NCBI RefSeq assembly: GCF_963678635.1
Contig: NC_087065.1
Span: 68,824,956-68,884,955 of the forward strand
Length of the DNA stretch: 60,000 bases
Origin: Symsagittifera roscoffensis
Taxonomy: Eukaryota; Xenacoelomorpha; Acoela; Convolutidae
Direction of reading: 5' to 3'
Part shown: positions 51,875 through 60,000 of the stretch, piece after piece
Position numbering within the stretch: position 1 is the first letter of the stretch
How the letters are laid out: each line of letters opens with the position of its first letter
Notes under the pieces: model-generated
What the model was told of the DNA's origin: nothing
Databases searched by the model: none
What the model saw: the letters and a program-made list of their open reading frames with translations, nothing else
Translations under genes and position numbers: made by a program

Positions 51875-52480
51875 AAATTTTAACGGCATACATACCGTTC
51901 GTCATGACGCAGCTGTGAAGATCTTGTCAGGACATTTAGTTAGACGCTCACAAAACACGCCTTCGTTCTAGTTTTTTCTGGGGATGAGAGCGTTGCAAGG
52001 AGTTAAAGAGTAGTAAATCTTTTTACACAGATGCGATGCGGACACTCGCACCACTTGCAATACAGCACAATTATAAAAAGAATAAAATTTTAAAAAAAGT
52101 GAAAAAAGAAAAAGAGAAGTGAAAAATGACGAGAAGAATTGGTAAGAAAAGTAGTTTTTGGAAAAGAACTATAGTTCCTGGTTACAAAACACTAGCTTTC
52201 GCAAATGTAATTAGTAAAAACTAAAATAAGGAAATTCAAGGGGGGGATTATCGGGAGGTTTAGGCAACTCATCCTGAATTCGACCGGCGAATCGAACCGA
52301 CAAATTTTTTACAGAGCAGTATTTTTACACAGATGCGATGCGGAGCTCCGCACCACTTGCGATACAAGACAAGCAAAAAACATAAGAATTCGCAAATAAT
52401 GAAAAAAGTTGAAAATAACTTGACTGTTCGTATGTCTTGATAGAAATTTTTTCTAGCCAGTCACTCCAGACAATTGACAA
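51875..52480. other. AT-rich flank with a repeated 60-bp box
   Basis: This is unique sequence after the satellite, with no gene seen. A box of about 60 bp containing TTTTACACAGATGCGATGCGG and CACCACTTGC lies at 52012-52070 and again at 52314-52374 (offset 302). The second copy contains the perfect 14-bp palindrome TGCGGAGCTCCGCA at 52339-52352; in the first copy the centre reads ACACT and the symmetry is lost. The rest of the two surroundings is not clearly alike. Confidence 0.75.
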
Positions 52481-52489
52481 TTAAACTAA

Positions 52490-52835
52490 AAGCGAAGAAA
52501 AAATTACCAAGAGAAAGCAAAACCGACAAATTTTGGGCCAAAAATTCTTTGAGACAATCTTTGAGCAAACAAACTGGCACAAATTGAGACAAAAAAGGAC
52601 TTTTTACATTTTTTTAAAGTTCATAGTCCAACCTGAAACTACAGTTAATAACAATTGTACTTGCAAATACAAATGAAGTTGCTTACAGCACACAAAAAAA
52701 ACGAGTGACAAGGCAACTAAGCCGACAATCTTTGAGCAGACACCAAGAAAACCGAGAAAAAATTTATGAAAATCCCCTGAAATTAGAATCAACAACACTT
52801 GCACTTGCATCTGCCCACAATATTTGCCAACAAAG
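52490..52835. repeat. Diverged 171-bp tandem repeat (two copies)
   Basis: GACAATCTTTGAGCA occurs at 52553 and 52724, exactly 171 bp apart. Downstream of each comes a related stretch (CCTGAAACTACAGTT and CCTGAAATTAGAATC), then ACTTGCA. Since 171 is a multiple of 3, a 68-codon open frame on the minus strand (52604-52810) reads two related segments, LQVQLLLTVVSG and MQVQVLLILISG. It could be the remnant of a repetitive coding region or a chance result of a repeat length divisible by three. Confidence 0.6.
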
Positions 52836-52895
52836 TTTGCGCTTACAAACTGACAACTAAATTTTTAATGTAAAAACAATTTCTTTTGCATACTG

Positions 52896-52967
52896 AAAAA
52901 AAGTCTGGCCGAGACTCGAGCCCCTGACGTTTGAGTGCAAATGCGATGGTGGTACCCCAAGGCCAAC
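52896..52967 (-). other. tRNA-like or SINE-like remnant (weak)
   Basis: Read on the minus strand, TTGGCCTTGGGG resembles a Pol III A box, GGGGCTCGAGTCT resembles a B box, TGGCC and GGCCA could pair as an acceptor-like stem, and a run of seven T follows (52896-52902 read in reverse). The T-arm stem pairs poorly and the total length (about 63 nt) is too short for a tRNA, so this is at best a decayed tRNA-derived element. Confidence 0.2.
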
Positions 52968-53112
52968 AGAAAAGGAGCCTCGAAAAAAGAGTTTTTTATG
53001 AAAATCAATTTGGGCCAAGTTTTACTGACAGATTATTGTCTGTTGAAAACTATCCTTTGACAAAATTTGAATATTTCAACCACTTGAAATTGGTGCTTGG
53101 TGTTAAAGATGT

Positions 53113-53120
53113 TTTTCAAT
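53113..53120. repeat. Target-site duplication, left copy
   Basis: TTTTCAAT immediately precedes the inverted-repeat element and is identical to the copy at 53561-53568. Confidence 0.82.
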
Positions 53121-53560
53121 GGGGCCTAGGAATTTAGACGGATGCTACAAAAAAGAAATTAGACGGAATTTATTTTTTACAGATCTGGCATTTTAGACGA
53201 AAGGGAAAGAGGCAACAAAAACTTTTCTTAAGAGTCAAGTTTCACAAATACAAAAAGAACATAAAATGTCAATACTTATCAAAACAAGTAGTTTAAATGA
53301 ACATAAAATGTCAAATCTGAATATTACAGGAGAGTTTTGAATTGAATAAATTATGCATAATTGACTTGTAAAGTTTTTGGCCACCGAAATTGAAATGTTG
53401 TCTACAAACAATTTTATTTTTCTAACGCAATTTTTGTGCAAACAAAGTTAATTTCTCTTATTTTCCTCTATTTTCTCACAATTGCAGTTTTGCAAAACCG
53501 TCTAATTTCCTTTTAAGTACCTCCGTCTAATTTGCTTATCGTCTAATTTCTCAACCCCCG
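53121..53560. mobile_element. 440-bp non-autonomous inverted-repeat transposon, hAT/MITE-like
   Basis: The element is flanked by a perfect 8-bp direct repeat, TTTTCAAT, at 53113-53120 and 53561-53568. The ends are imperfect inverted repeats: the left starts GGGGCCTAGGAATTTAGACG, and the right end in reverse complement starts CGGGGGTTGAGAAATTAGAC. TTAGACG occurs three times inside the left end (about 53134, 53159, 53193) and its complement CGTCTAA three times inside the right end (53499, 53524, 53540), a symmetric subterminal arrangement typical of transposase-binding sites. An 8-bp duplication is the hallmark of hAT-type insertion. The AT-rich middle has no transposase frame and contains a 16-bp direct repeat, GAACATAAAATGTCAA, at 53258 and 53299. 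It is therefore probably non-autonomous. Confidence 0.82.
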
Positions 53561-53568
53561 TTTTCAAT
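53561..53568. repeat. Target-site duplication, right copy
   Basis: TTTTCAAT immediately follows the inverted-repeat element and is identical to 53113-53120. Confidence 0.82.
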
Positions 53569-53660
53569 ATCACATGGCCGCAAAAATTAGAGAAAAAAGT
53601 CCGGTGTCCAAATCACAGTGGACTGTTCTGAATTCCACAAGCAAAAAAAGACTGAAATAA

Positions 53661-54138
53661 TTGCGCGCATCAATCAATTTAGCTAGAAATAAATGATTGG
53701 TTAAATAAGAACAGATAACAATTTATAAAGACATCAAAAACATAAGCTACCGTCGGACCCAACACATTAAAAAAAGCCTGTCAATATTCAGCTTAATGGT
53801 ACTGCAAAAGAACACGCCGGCAAGTTTTACCTTAATTAGATTTTGTTTCGGCGGCAACTTAACTTTTCATCTGCGCAGCGCAATCAATTATAATACAAAG
53901 TGTAGAAATAAAGTGTAGTTGTTTTCAATTGAGAAAAAATTGAACATGATAGCAATTAATAGTTGCCTATACAAATTATATATAACAAACTATCCAATAT
54001 GGAGTTTTAGTTTAAGCAATACTTGAAAAAACGAAATTGCTGCAACTGGAAATGAAAGTCTTTTTAGAATAGTTTTTTGAAGCGCAGGAGGGATTCAATC
54101 ACTGCAGTATTGCATGAAGTATAACTTCAAACGCTTAG
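53661..54138. other. AT-rich spacer, no gene seen
   Basis: No open frame of note, tandem repeat or RNA gene can be recognised in this stretch. It has stops in all frames and scattered short A/T runs. Confidence 0.6.
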
Positions 54139-54354
54139 AGGAATCTTTGCAAACGATATTACGAAATAACAGGGAAATTGATTCGTGATTCAGTTCTGGA
54201 AAAATTAAAATCTAGGATGAACGTTTTTATGAGGCATGCTTTGAGAACTTTTACTGTTGAATCTGCAGAAATTAAATTGGGTGATTTTTGGGTTGTGGTA
54301 AAAAGAAGCTACCCATTTTTTAGGGAATATTTGAAGACAGGTGTACAGAACTGA
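54139..54354 (+). pseudogene. Possible decayed coding fragment
   Basis: A frame stays open for 71 codons between TAG 54136-54138 and TGA 54352-54354, with an internal ATG at 54217 (45 codons to the stop). The translation is amphipathic, with coding-like composition (for example the segment EIKLGDFWVVVKRSYPFF). The same frame continues after the stop but is broken again within about 20 codons. I do not recognise a family. It may be a fragment of an old transposase or other gene, or chance. Confidence 0.25.
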
Positions 54355-55059
54355 GATCAATTAAGAGGTTTTATTTGTATTACTTCTTAAGTTATTGAAA
54401 ATTCAGCTATTCAGCGATCACTTGTACATATCTGATTTACCTTTAGACTAACAGCAGTTAATTTTGTGATTTTTTCAATTGAATCAGCTCATTCAGACAA
54501 AAAATTGGAATATGCTGCCTTTTCTATGAATAATTTAAGGCTGTAGGTACCATTCCTTACAAAACTGCATGATAATATTATTTGAAGGAGTGCAAATCTG
54601 CGGCGCAGAAAAGAGCAGAATGGTGTAAGAGCAGAACGTCACAGCCAGCATTATGGCATAAACAAACATGATTTCAATAGTGAAAAATCTTTCGTTGTGG
54701 TCGAGCTCCGCACCGATAACCTCCAGGCGTTTCCATCAGCAGTTCTAGTTTCGGGATTCCTGCACGCAAGCAATTCATATCAGAACGATTTCTTTATCGA
54801 CTTTCGATGTACTTTTTGGGTCCTTGCTGCTCTTGGAACATTCCCGTTTTAGTTGTATCTCCGACAAATTATACATATGTTGGCCGTTGCATCGACCGGT
54901 TTGTCCTTCAGCGTCGGTCCCGGATAAAATAACCACCCGGACTGAGATACTCGACTCATGTTTTGAACAAAATAGTCGAGCGATATGTCTGGTTTTTGAG
55001 TTTGAGATGGTCGAACGAAGGCTCCAGTCAAGTCACGACAAATCCTGGACCAATTATGG
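54355..55059. other. AT-rich spacer with weak overlapping frames
   Basis: An 86-codon frame on the plus strand (54824-55084) and a 60-codon frame on the minus strand (54849-55031) overlap here. Neither shows a recognisable motif or repeat, and the plus frame runs into the foldback element, so I do not call either a gene. The word GAGCTCCGCACC near 54704 also occurs in the repeated box at 52344. Confidence 0.5.
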
Positions 55060-55325
55060 TCAAATCATGGGTCGACCCATCTGAACAAACTCCCCTCTTA
55101 ATAGAACAAGTGAACAATCTCCCCTCTAGCGTTTAATTCAAGCCGCATGGCTTACATTTATCACAAATTACACGTCAGGCAAATTCAAGCCGCATGGCTT
55201 ACATGTATTATGCTCAAAGCTCAAATCTGATTGGCTATAATATATTACTTTTCACCTAGTGACCAATCTCCCCACTGAGTTGATTTAGTGGGAGATTGTT
55301 CACTTGGTCCCATGGGTCAAATAAT
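55060..55325. mobile_element. Small foldback/MITE-like element
   Basis: A 20-bp terminal inverted repeat with one mismatch is present: GAACAAGTGAACAATCTCCC at 55104-55123 and its complement at 55290-55309. The right end is itself a hairpin: GTGACCAATCTCCCCACT pairs with AGTGGGAGATTGTTCAC around a loop of about 10 nt. A further outer GACCCAT (55074) and ATGGGTC (55312) also match in inverse, and the left one sits in a perfect 14-bp palindrome, ATGGGTCGACCCAT, at 55067-55080. Inside is a 21-bp direct repeat, AATTCAAGCCGCATGGCTTAC (in part), at about 55136 and 55181. No clear target-site duplication was found, so the exact limits and the transposon class are uncertain. Confidence 0.6.
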
Positions 55326-56204
55326 TTTTGCCAGTAAAATTTTTTTGGCAATTTAAATCGTTCGGCTTATTTTTTTGTCGATTCAAATTTGTCATAGGAA
55401 GACGCAAAAATCAGTTTTATACAAAATTGCAAAATTTCGAACTGTTTTGGATGGCGATACATCACATAAAGCTTTTGCGGGATTTAGAGGACTAAAATAT
55501 TGTGATAAATATTTTCTAAATAATTCACCGAACTTGTTAAGAGCATTTTTGTTTATTTTGAAAAAGGAAAAGAAAGGTTTTATACTTTTATTGCATCTCA
55601 GACTTTTGATGTTTTTTGCATTATTTATTTAGGCGCCCATAAAAAAATAAAAAACCTTAATGACCAGGGGCGCAAAACTTTAGAACTCTTGCTGAAAAAC
55701 AACTGAATTATACTTGAGCTGCTATATAGCCTTTGATTTTTATTTGTACTTTCTGTTTGAAGAGTAAGAAGTAAGAACCCTCCGCAAAAGTTTGAAACGT
55801 AAGAAAGTTGTCATAAACATTGAAACTTTTTTTTGCATATCAAAAAACTGTATTCGTTCATTTATTTATCATATGAGTCTAGTTTTCAGGCCTTACGTTT
55901 TTAACTGCTAGTGTTCTTTGTTTTTTTCTTTTATTTCTGAGTTGCAAATATGTTTTACCGTCGCATTCTCAACTTAAATGGCATAATTTTGGCATGTTGT
56001 TTTTTTGCTTTTATCCATTATAGTTGATTTACCGCTGCTTGTTGAAACGTGATACTCTTAGACTCTTAATACTCTTTCAAAAATTGAAAAGATATCTTAA
56101 TGAATATCTTTTAGTTATTTATCTTTTCATTAGATTGACAAAAACTGCAATTATTGATTGTTACACAGATTAAAATTTTCAACCCCGTTTCACTTGTTTG
56201 CCCA
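55326..56204. other. AT-rich spacer before the second satellite
   Basis: An 85-codon frame beginning with TTG (55375-55632) ends in a low-complexity Phe/Leu tail and shows no known motif. A local inverted repeat lies around 56085-56140 (GAAAAGATATCTT with GAATATCTTTTAG and ATCTTTTCATT). Nothing else is recognised. Confidence 0.5.
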
Positions 56205-57295
56205 GCAAAATCAGGTACCGCAAATAATCAGCGGAATAGATCGACTGATATATCATATTAATGCCCTTTCAGTCATAGTTTGAACGGAATTTGAAACCTT
56301 GAAAAACATTTCGCAGAGTTAAAAAAAATTTGAAATTTTTATATTTTAGTCAATTTTCTAGCTAATACAGTGAGCGTGCAAGCTTACTATAGATTATTTA
56401 AGCTCAGTTTAAGCCGTGAAAATTTATTTTCACTCAAGTTAAGATTTTTTTTGTTATTAGCGCCATTTTAAGAATCAAAATCATGTTAAGAATCAAAAAC
56501 TTATTACTAAGATTTTTTTGTTTTGTTTTAGTAAATATTCTTCAAAAACTAAATAGAAAAAGCGTTTTACTGAATATTTTTGTTTTTGTAAATATTCTTC
56601 TAATTATTTTTTTTTTCAATTGACCTACTTTACTATGTCGATTATGCTTAAAATCTTTTTTTTGTTAACATCTGTTTATCACACCACGCAGAAAAAAAAA
56701 ACGAAACTCTCAGTCGGAACATTCTGTGCTACTTGCACAGTAACCGGCTGTCCTTGATTTATTTAGATTTGCTTTTTACCTTTTTTTAGAACTCACATCC
56801 AAAAAACTGTATAGTTTGGTGTTTTATAACAGGTTTTGTTTTTACGACATTCGAAGACAACGGAAAAACTTTTTAAGGGCTTCATGATTAAACAACATCT
56901 TGTGCTTTTGTTCCGATCACTTTTCCTGTGCCTTTGTTCCAAATTAACAATGGTGAATTTTGTGCTTTTTTTCTGACGCAGTTTGACTACCTCAAAAAAC
57001 TTCAGTGGAATCAATTGCTGTATCAGAAAGAAGACTTCGCTTGTGATAGGAGTTGAAAAATAACCCGCCCTTTACTGATAGAAAAAAATTAGCGAAAAAT
57101 GTTTTTTTTTTAAATTCTTTGATAAGAAAATTCTCAGTTTTGAACTTCTGTGTTTCAATCGTAGGAGTCTGAACATTTTGTGTCACTTGAACAGTAACTG
57201 GTTATCCTTGCTGTTCCGATCACTCAAAATTTTGGGAAGAAATTTGCATACGAGCGTGTCTAGATTTTATTCATTTTTCTCTTTTTGTTTTCCCC
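56205..57295. repeat. 1,055-bp satellite, copy 1 (edge copy)
   Basis: This is the first copy of a long tandem repeat; anchor GTCAATTTTCTAGCTAATA is at 56349. It is longer than the others (anchor spacing 1093). Its first part, to about 56610, is clearly diverged from copies 2 and 3, while the part from about 56615 (TTCAATTGACCTACTTTAC) onwards is nearly identical to them. The left edge of the array is thus a mosaic. Confidence 0.9.
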
Positions 57296-58349
57296 GCAAA
57301 ATCCAGTACCACAAACAATCAGCGAAATAACTCGGTGAAAAAATCATTTTAACGGCTTTTCAGCCATAGTTTGAACGATTGGTGAAAACTAAAAAGTTTT
57401 CTAAGTGTTGAGAAAAACCGGTTTGAAATTTTTGTGTTTTGGTCAATTTTCTAGCTAATAAAGTGAGCGTGCAAGCTTACTATAACTTGTTTAAGATCAA
57501 TTTAAGCCTGGAAAATTTAAGTTCATTCAATTTAAGTTATTTTTTTTATTTCAAGCGCCATTTTGAGAATAAAAAATTCGAAGTTACAAAAAAGTTCTGC
57601 ATAAAAAATTTCAAAAAGTTTTCGAAATTTGTAATATTTTTTCCAGTATATTTTTTTTCTTCAAATCTTTTTTCAATTGACATACTTTACTATGTCGATT
57701 ATGCTTAAAATATTTTTTTTGTTAACATCTGTTTATCACAACACGCAGAAAAAAAACGAAACTCTCAGTCGGAACATTCTGTGCTACTTGCACAGTAACC
57801 GGCTGTCCTTGATTTATTTAGATTTGCTTTTTACCTTTTTTTAGAACTCACATCCAAAAAACTGTATAGTTTGGTGTTTTATAACAGGTTTTGTTTTTAC
57901 GACATTCGAAGACAACGGAAAAACTTTTTAAGGGCTTCATGATTAAACAACATCTTGTGCTTTTGTTCCGATCACTTTTCCTGTGCCTTTGTTCCAAATT
58001 AACAATGGTGAAATTTGTGCTTTTTTTCTGACGCAGTTTGACTACCTCAAAAAACTTCAGTGGAATCAATTGCTGTATCATAAAGAAGACTTCGCTTGTG
58101 ATAGGAGTTGAAAAATAACCCGCCCTTTACTGATAGAAAAAAATTAGCGAAAAATGTTTTTTTTTAAATTCTTTTATAAGAAAATTCTCAGTTTTGAACT
58201 TCTGTGTTTCAATCGTAGGAGTCTGAACATTTTGTGTCACTTGAACAGTAACTGGTTATCCTTGCTGTTCCGATCACTCAAAATTTTGAGAAGAAATTTG
58301 CATACGAGCGTGTCTAGATTTTATTCCTTTTTCTCTTTTTGTTTTCCCC
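57296..58349. repeat. 1,055-bp satellite, copy 2
   Basis: The anchor is at 57442 and the copy is 1,054 bp. Within the unit, two segments about 454 bp apart resemble each other (for example 56717 GAACATTCTGTG and 57171 GAACATTTTGTG, with CAGTAACCGGCTGTCCTTG and CAGTAACTGGTTATCCTTG downstream). The monomer therefore contains an old internal duplication. Long T and A runs are frequent. Short frames on both strands are not kept intact between copies, so I call no gene. Confidence 0.93.
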
Positions 58350-59404
58350 GCAAAATCCAGTACCACAAACAATCAGCGAAATAACTCGGTGAAAAAATCA
58401 TTTTAACGGCTTTTCAGCCATAGTTTGAACGATTGGTGAAAACTAAAAAGTTTTCTAAGTGTTGAGAAAAACCGGTTTGAAATTTTTGTGTTTTGGTCAA
58501 TTTTCTAGCTAATAAAGTGAGCGTGCAAGCTTACTATAACTTGTTTAAGATCAATTTAAGCCTGGAAAATTTATTTTCGATCAATTTAGGTTATTTTTTT
58601 TAGTTCAAGCGCCATTTTGAGAATAAAAATTTCGAAGTTACAAAAAAGTTCTGCATAAAAAATTTCAAAAAGTTTTCGAAAATTGTAATATTTTTTCCAG
58701 TATATTTTTTTTCTTCAAATCTTTTTTCAATTGACCTACTTTACTATGTCGATTATGCTTAAAATCTTTTTTTTGTTAACATCTGTTTATCACACCACGC
58801 AGAAAAAAAAAACGAAACTCTCAGTCGGAACATTCTGTGCTACTTGCACAGTAACCGGCTGTCCTTGATTTATTTAGATTTGCTTTTTACCTTTTTTTAG
58901 AACTCACATCCAAAAAAACTGTATAGTTTGTAGTTTTATAACAGGTTTTGTTTTTACGACATTCGAAGACAACGGAAAAATTTTTAAGGGCTTCATGATT
59001 AAACAACATCTTGTGCTTTTGTTCCGATCACTTTTCCTGTGCCTTTGTTCCAAATTAACAATGGTGAAATTTGTGCTTTTTTTCTGACGCAGTTTGACTA
59101 CCTCAAAAAACTTCAGTGGAATCAATTGCTGTATCATAAAGAAGACTTCGCTTGTGATAGGAGTTGAAAAATAACCCGCCCTTTACTGATAGAAAAAAAT
59201 TAGCGAAAAATGTTTTTTTTAAATTCTTTTATAAGAAAATTCTCAGTTTTGAACTTCTGTGTTTCAATCGTAGGAGTCTGAACATTTTGTGTCACTTGAA
59301 CAGTAACTGGTTATCCTTGCTGTTCCGATCACTCAAAATTTTGGGAAGAAATTTGCATACGAGCGTGTCTAGATTTTATTCATTTTTCTCTTTTTGTTTT
59401 CCCC
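58350..59404. repeat. 1,055-bp satellite, copy 3
   Basis: The anchor is at 58496 and the copy is 1,055 bp. It is nearly identical to copy 2, with few substitutions and small changes in homopolymer length. An A-run change near 58914 and a lost base near 58980 shift the minus-strand frame relative to copy 2. Confidence 0.93.
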
Positions 59405-60000
59405 GCAAAATCCAGTACCACAAACAATCAGCGAAATAACTCGGTGAAAAAATCATTTTAATGGCTTTTCAGCCATAGTTTGAACGATTGGTGAAAACTA
59501 AAAAGTTTTCTAAGTGTTGAGAAAAACCGGTTTGAAATTTTTGTGTTTTGGTCAATTTTCTAGCTAATAAAGTGAGCGTGCAAGCTTACTATAACATGTT
59601 TAAGATCAATTTAAGCCTGGAAAATTTAATTTCATTCAATTTAAGTTATTTTTTTTATTTCAAGCGCCATTTTGAGAATAAAAAATTCGAAGTTACAAAA
59701 AAGTTCTGCATAACAAAATTTCAAAAAGTTTTCGAAATTTGTAATTTTTTTCCAGTATTTTTTTTTCTTCAAATCTTTTTTCAATTGACCTACTTTACTA
59801 TGTCGGTTATGCTTAAAATTTTTTTTGTTAACATCTGTTTATCACACCACGCAGAAAAAAAAACGAAACTCTCAGTCGGAACATTCTGTGCTACTTGCAC
59901 AGTAACCGGCTGTCCTTGATTTATTTAGATTTGCTTTTTACCTTTTTTTAGAACTCACATCCACCAAAAAACTGTATAGTTTGGTGTTTTATAACAGGTT
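59405..60000. repeat. 1,055-bp satellite, copy 4 (cut by window end)
   Basis: The anchor is at 59551. The copy is interrupted by the end of the window after 596 bp, so the array continues to the right by an unknown amount. It has the same order as copies 2 and 3, with differences mainly in T-run length. Confidence 0.92.

Larger units (their letters stand above)
52946..53660 (+). pseudogene. Short open frame interrupted by the 440-bp element
   Basis: An open frame begins at ATG 52946 (an upstream in-frame TGA lies at 52925) and runs 58 codons to the left target-site copy, where the inserted element soon ends it with TAG. If the element and one target-site copy are left out, the same frame continues for 30 more codons from 53569 to TAA 53658-53660. 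The protein is charged and includes the stretches FYENQFGPSFTDRLL and FEYFNHLKLVLG. I recognise no family. It could be an exon, a piece of another transposon, or a chance frame, because 30 extra open codons is only weak evidence. There is no clear splice site or promoter. Confidence 0.35.

Noticed and set aside
53235-53441. 68-codon minus-strand frame inside the 440-bp element
   Set aside because: It is AT-rich, includes the 16-bp direct repeat, and has no transposase motif.
54824-55084. 86-codon plus-strand frame and overlapping 60-codon minus-strand frame
   Set aside because: They overlap each other, show no recognisable domain, and the plus frame ends inside the foldback element.
55375-55632. 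85-codon frame beginning with TTG
   Set aside because: No ATG at its start, low-complexity Phe/Leu end, no family recognised.
56793-59919. Repeated frames of 64-123 codons in the 1,055-bp satellite (both strands)
   Set aside because: The frames gain or lose stops and shift between nearly identical copies (for example the minus-strand frame is shifted in copy 3), and they are rich in Phe/Lys from T and A runs.

Overview
This window is non-coding eukaryotic repeat DNA. About 51.5 kb of the 60 kb (positions 1-1046 and 1437-51874) is one satellite array of head-to-tail monomers of about 74 bp, roughly 690 copies. The remaining right end (51875-60000) is AT-rich, with transposon-like debris and the start of a second satellite of about 1,055 bp. 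I see no confident protein-coding gene, no rRNA and no canonical tRNA. No bacterial gene structure is present. The lineage cannot be named from this sequence. A metazoan or other eukaryotic pericentromeric or heterochromatic locus is the most economical reading, but that is inference.

Layout. 1-1046: 74-bp satellite. 1047-1436: about 390 bp of unrelated, less AT-rich DNA holding an (AG)21 tract. 1437-51874: satellite again, all monomers in the same orientation, built from nested segmental tandem duplications: 616 bp x2 at 3.9-5.1 kb; about 3.5 kb x2 at 7.6-14.9 kb; 2,928 bp x2 at 17.9-24.5 kb, with an inner 728-bp duplication; 368 bp x2 at 29.3-30.0 kb; about 1.03 kb at 31.5-33.2 kb; 1,456 bp x2 at 33.9-36.8 kb; 5,672 bp x2 at 39.1-50.8 kb, with a 368-bp length difference. 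50838-51874: decayed edge monomers. 51875-53120: AT-rich flank with short direct repeats and a 171-bp tandem repeat. 53121-53560: a 440-bp inverted-repeat element with a perfect 8-bp target-site duplication, hAT/MITE-like. 55060-55325: a second foldback element. 56205-60000: three copies plus a partial copy of a 1,055-bp satellite.

Function. Each canonical 74-bp monomer carries a perfect dyad (8-bp arms, 4-nt loop), a tandem pair of AGGTCGAG boxes 12 bp apart, and a strongly kept GATCCCACCAGCC core. Two monomers span about 147 bp, the length of a nucleosome core. The recurring 368-bp five-monomer unit, the nested duplications and the divergent edge fit turnover by unequal exchange. The short open frames across the array are by-products of the repeat: 74 is not a multiple of 3, so all three frames cycle through the same words, such as LPIPPAL and ITDPTSP.
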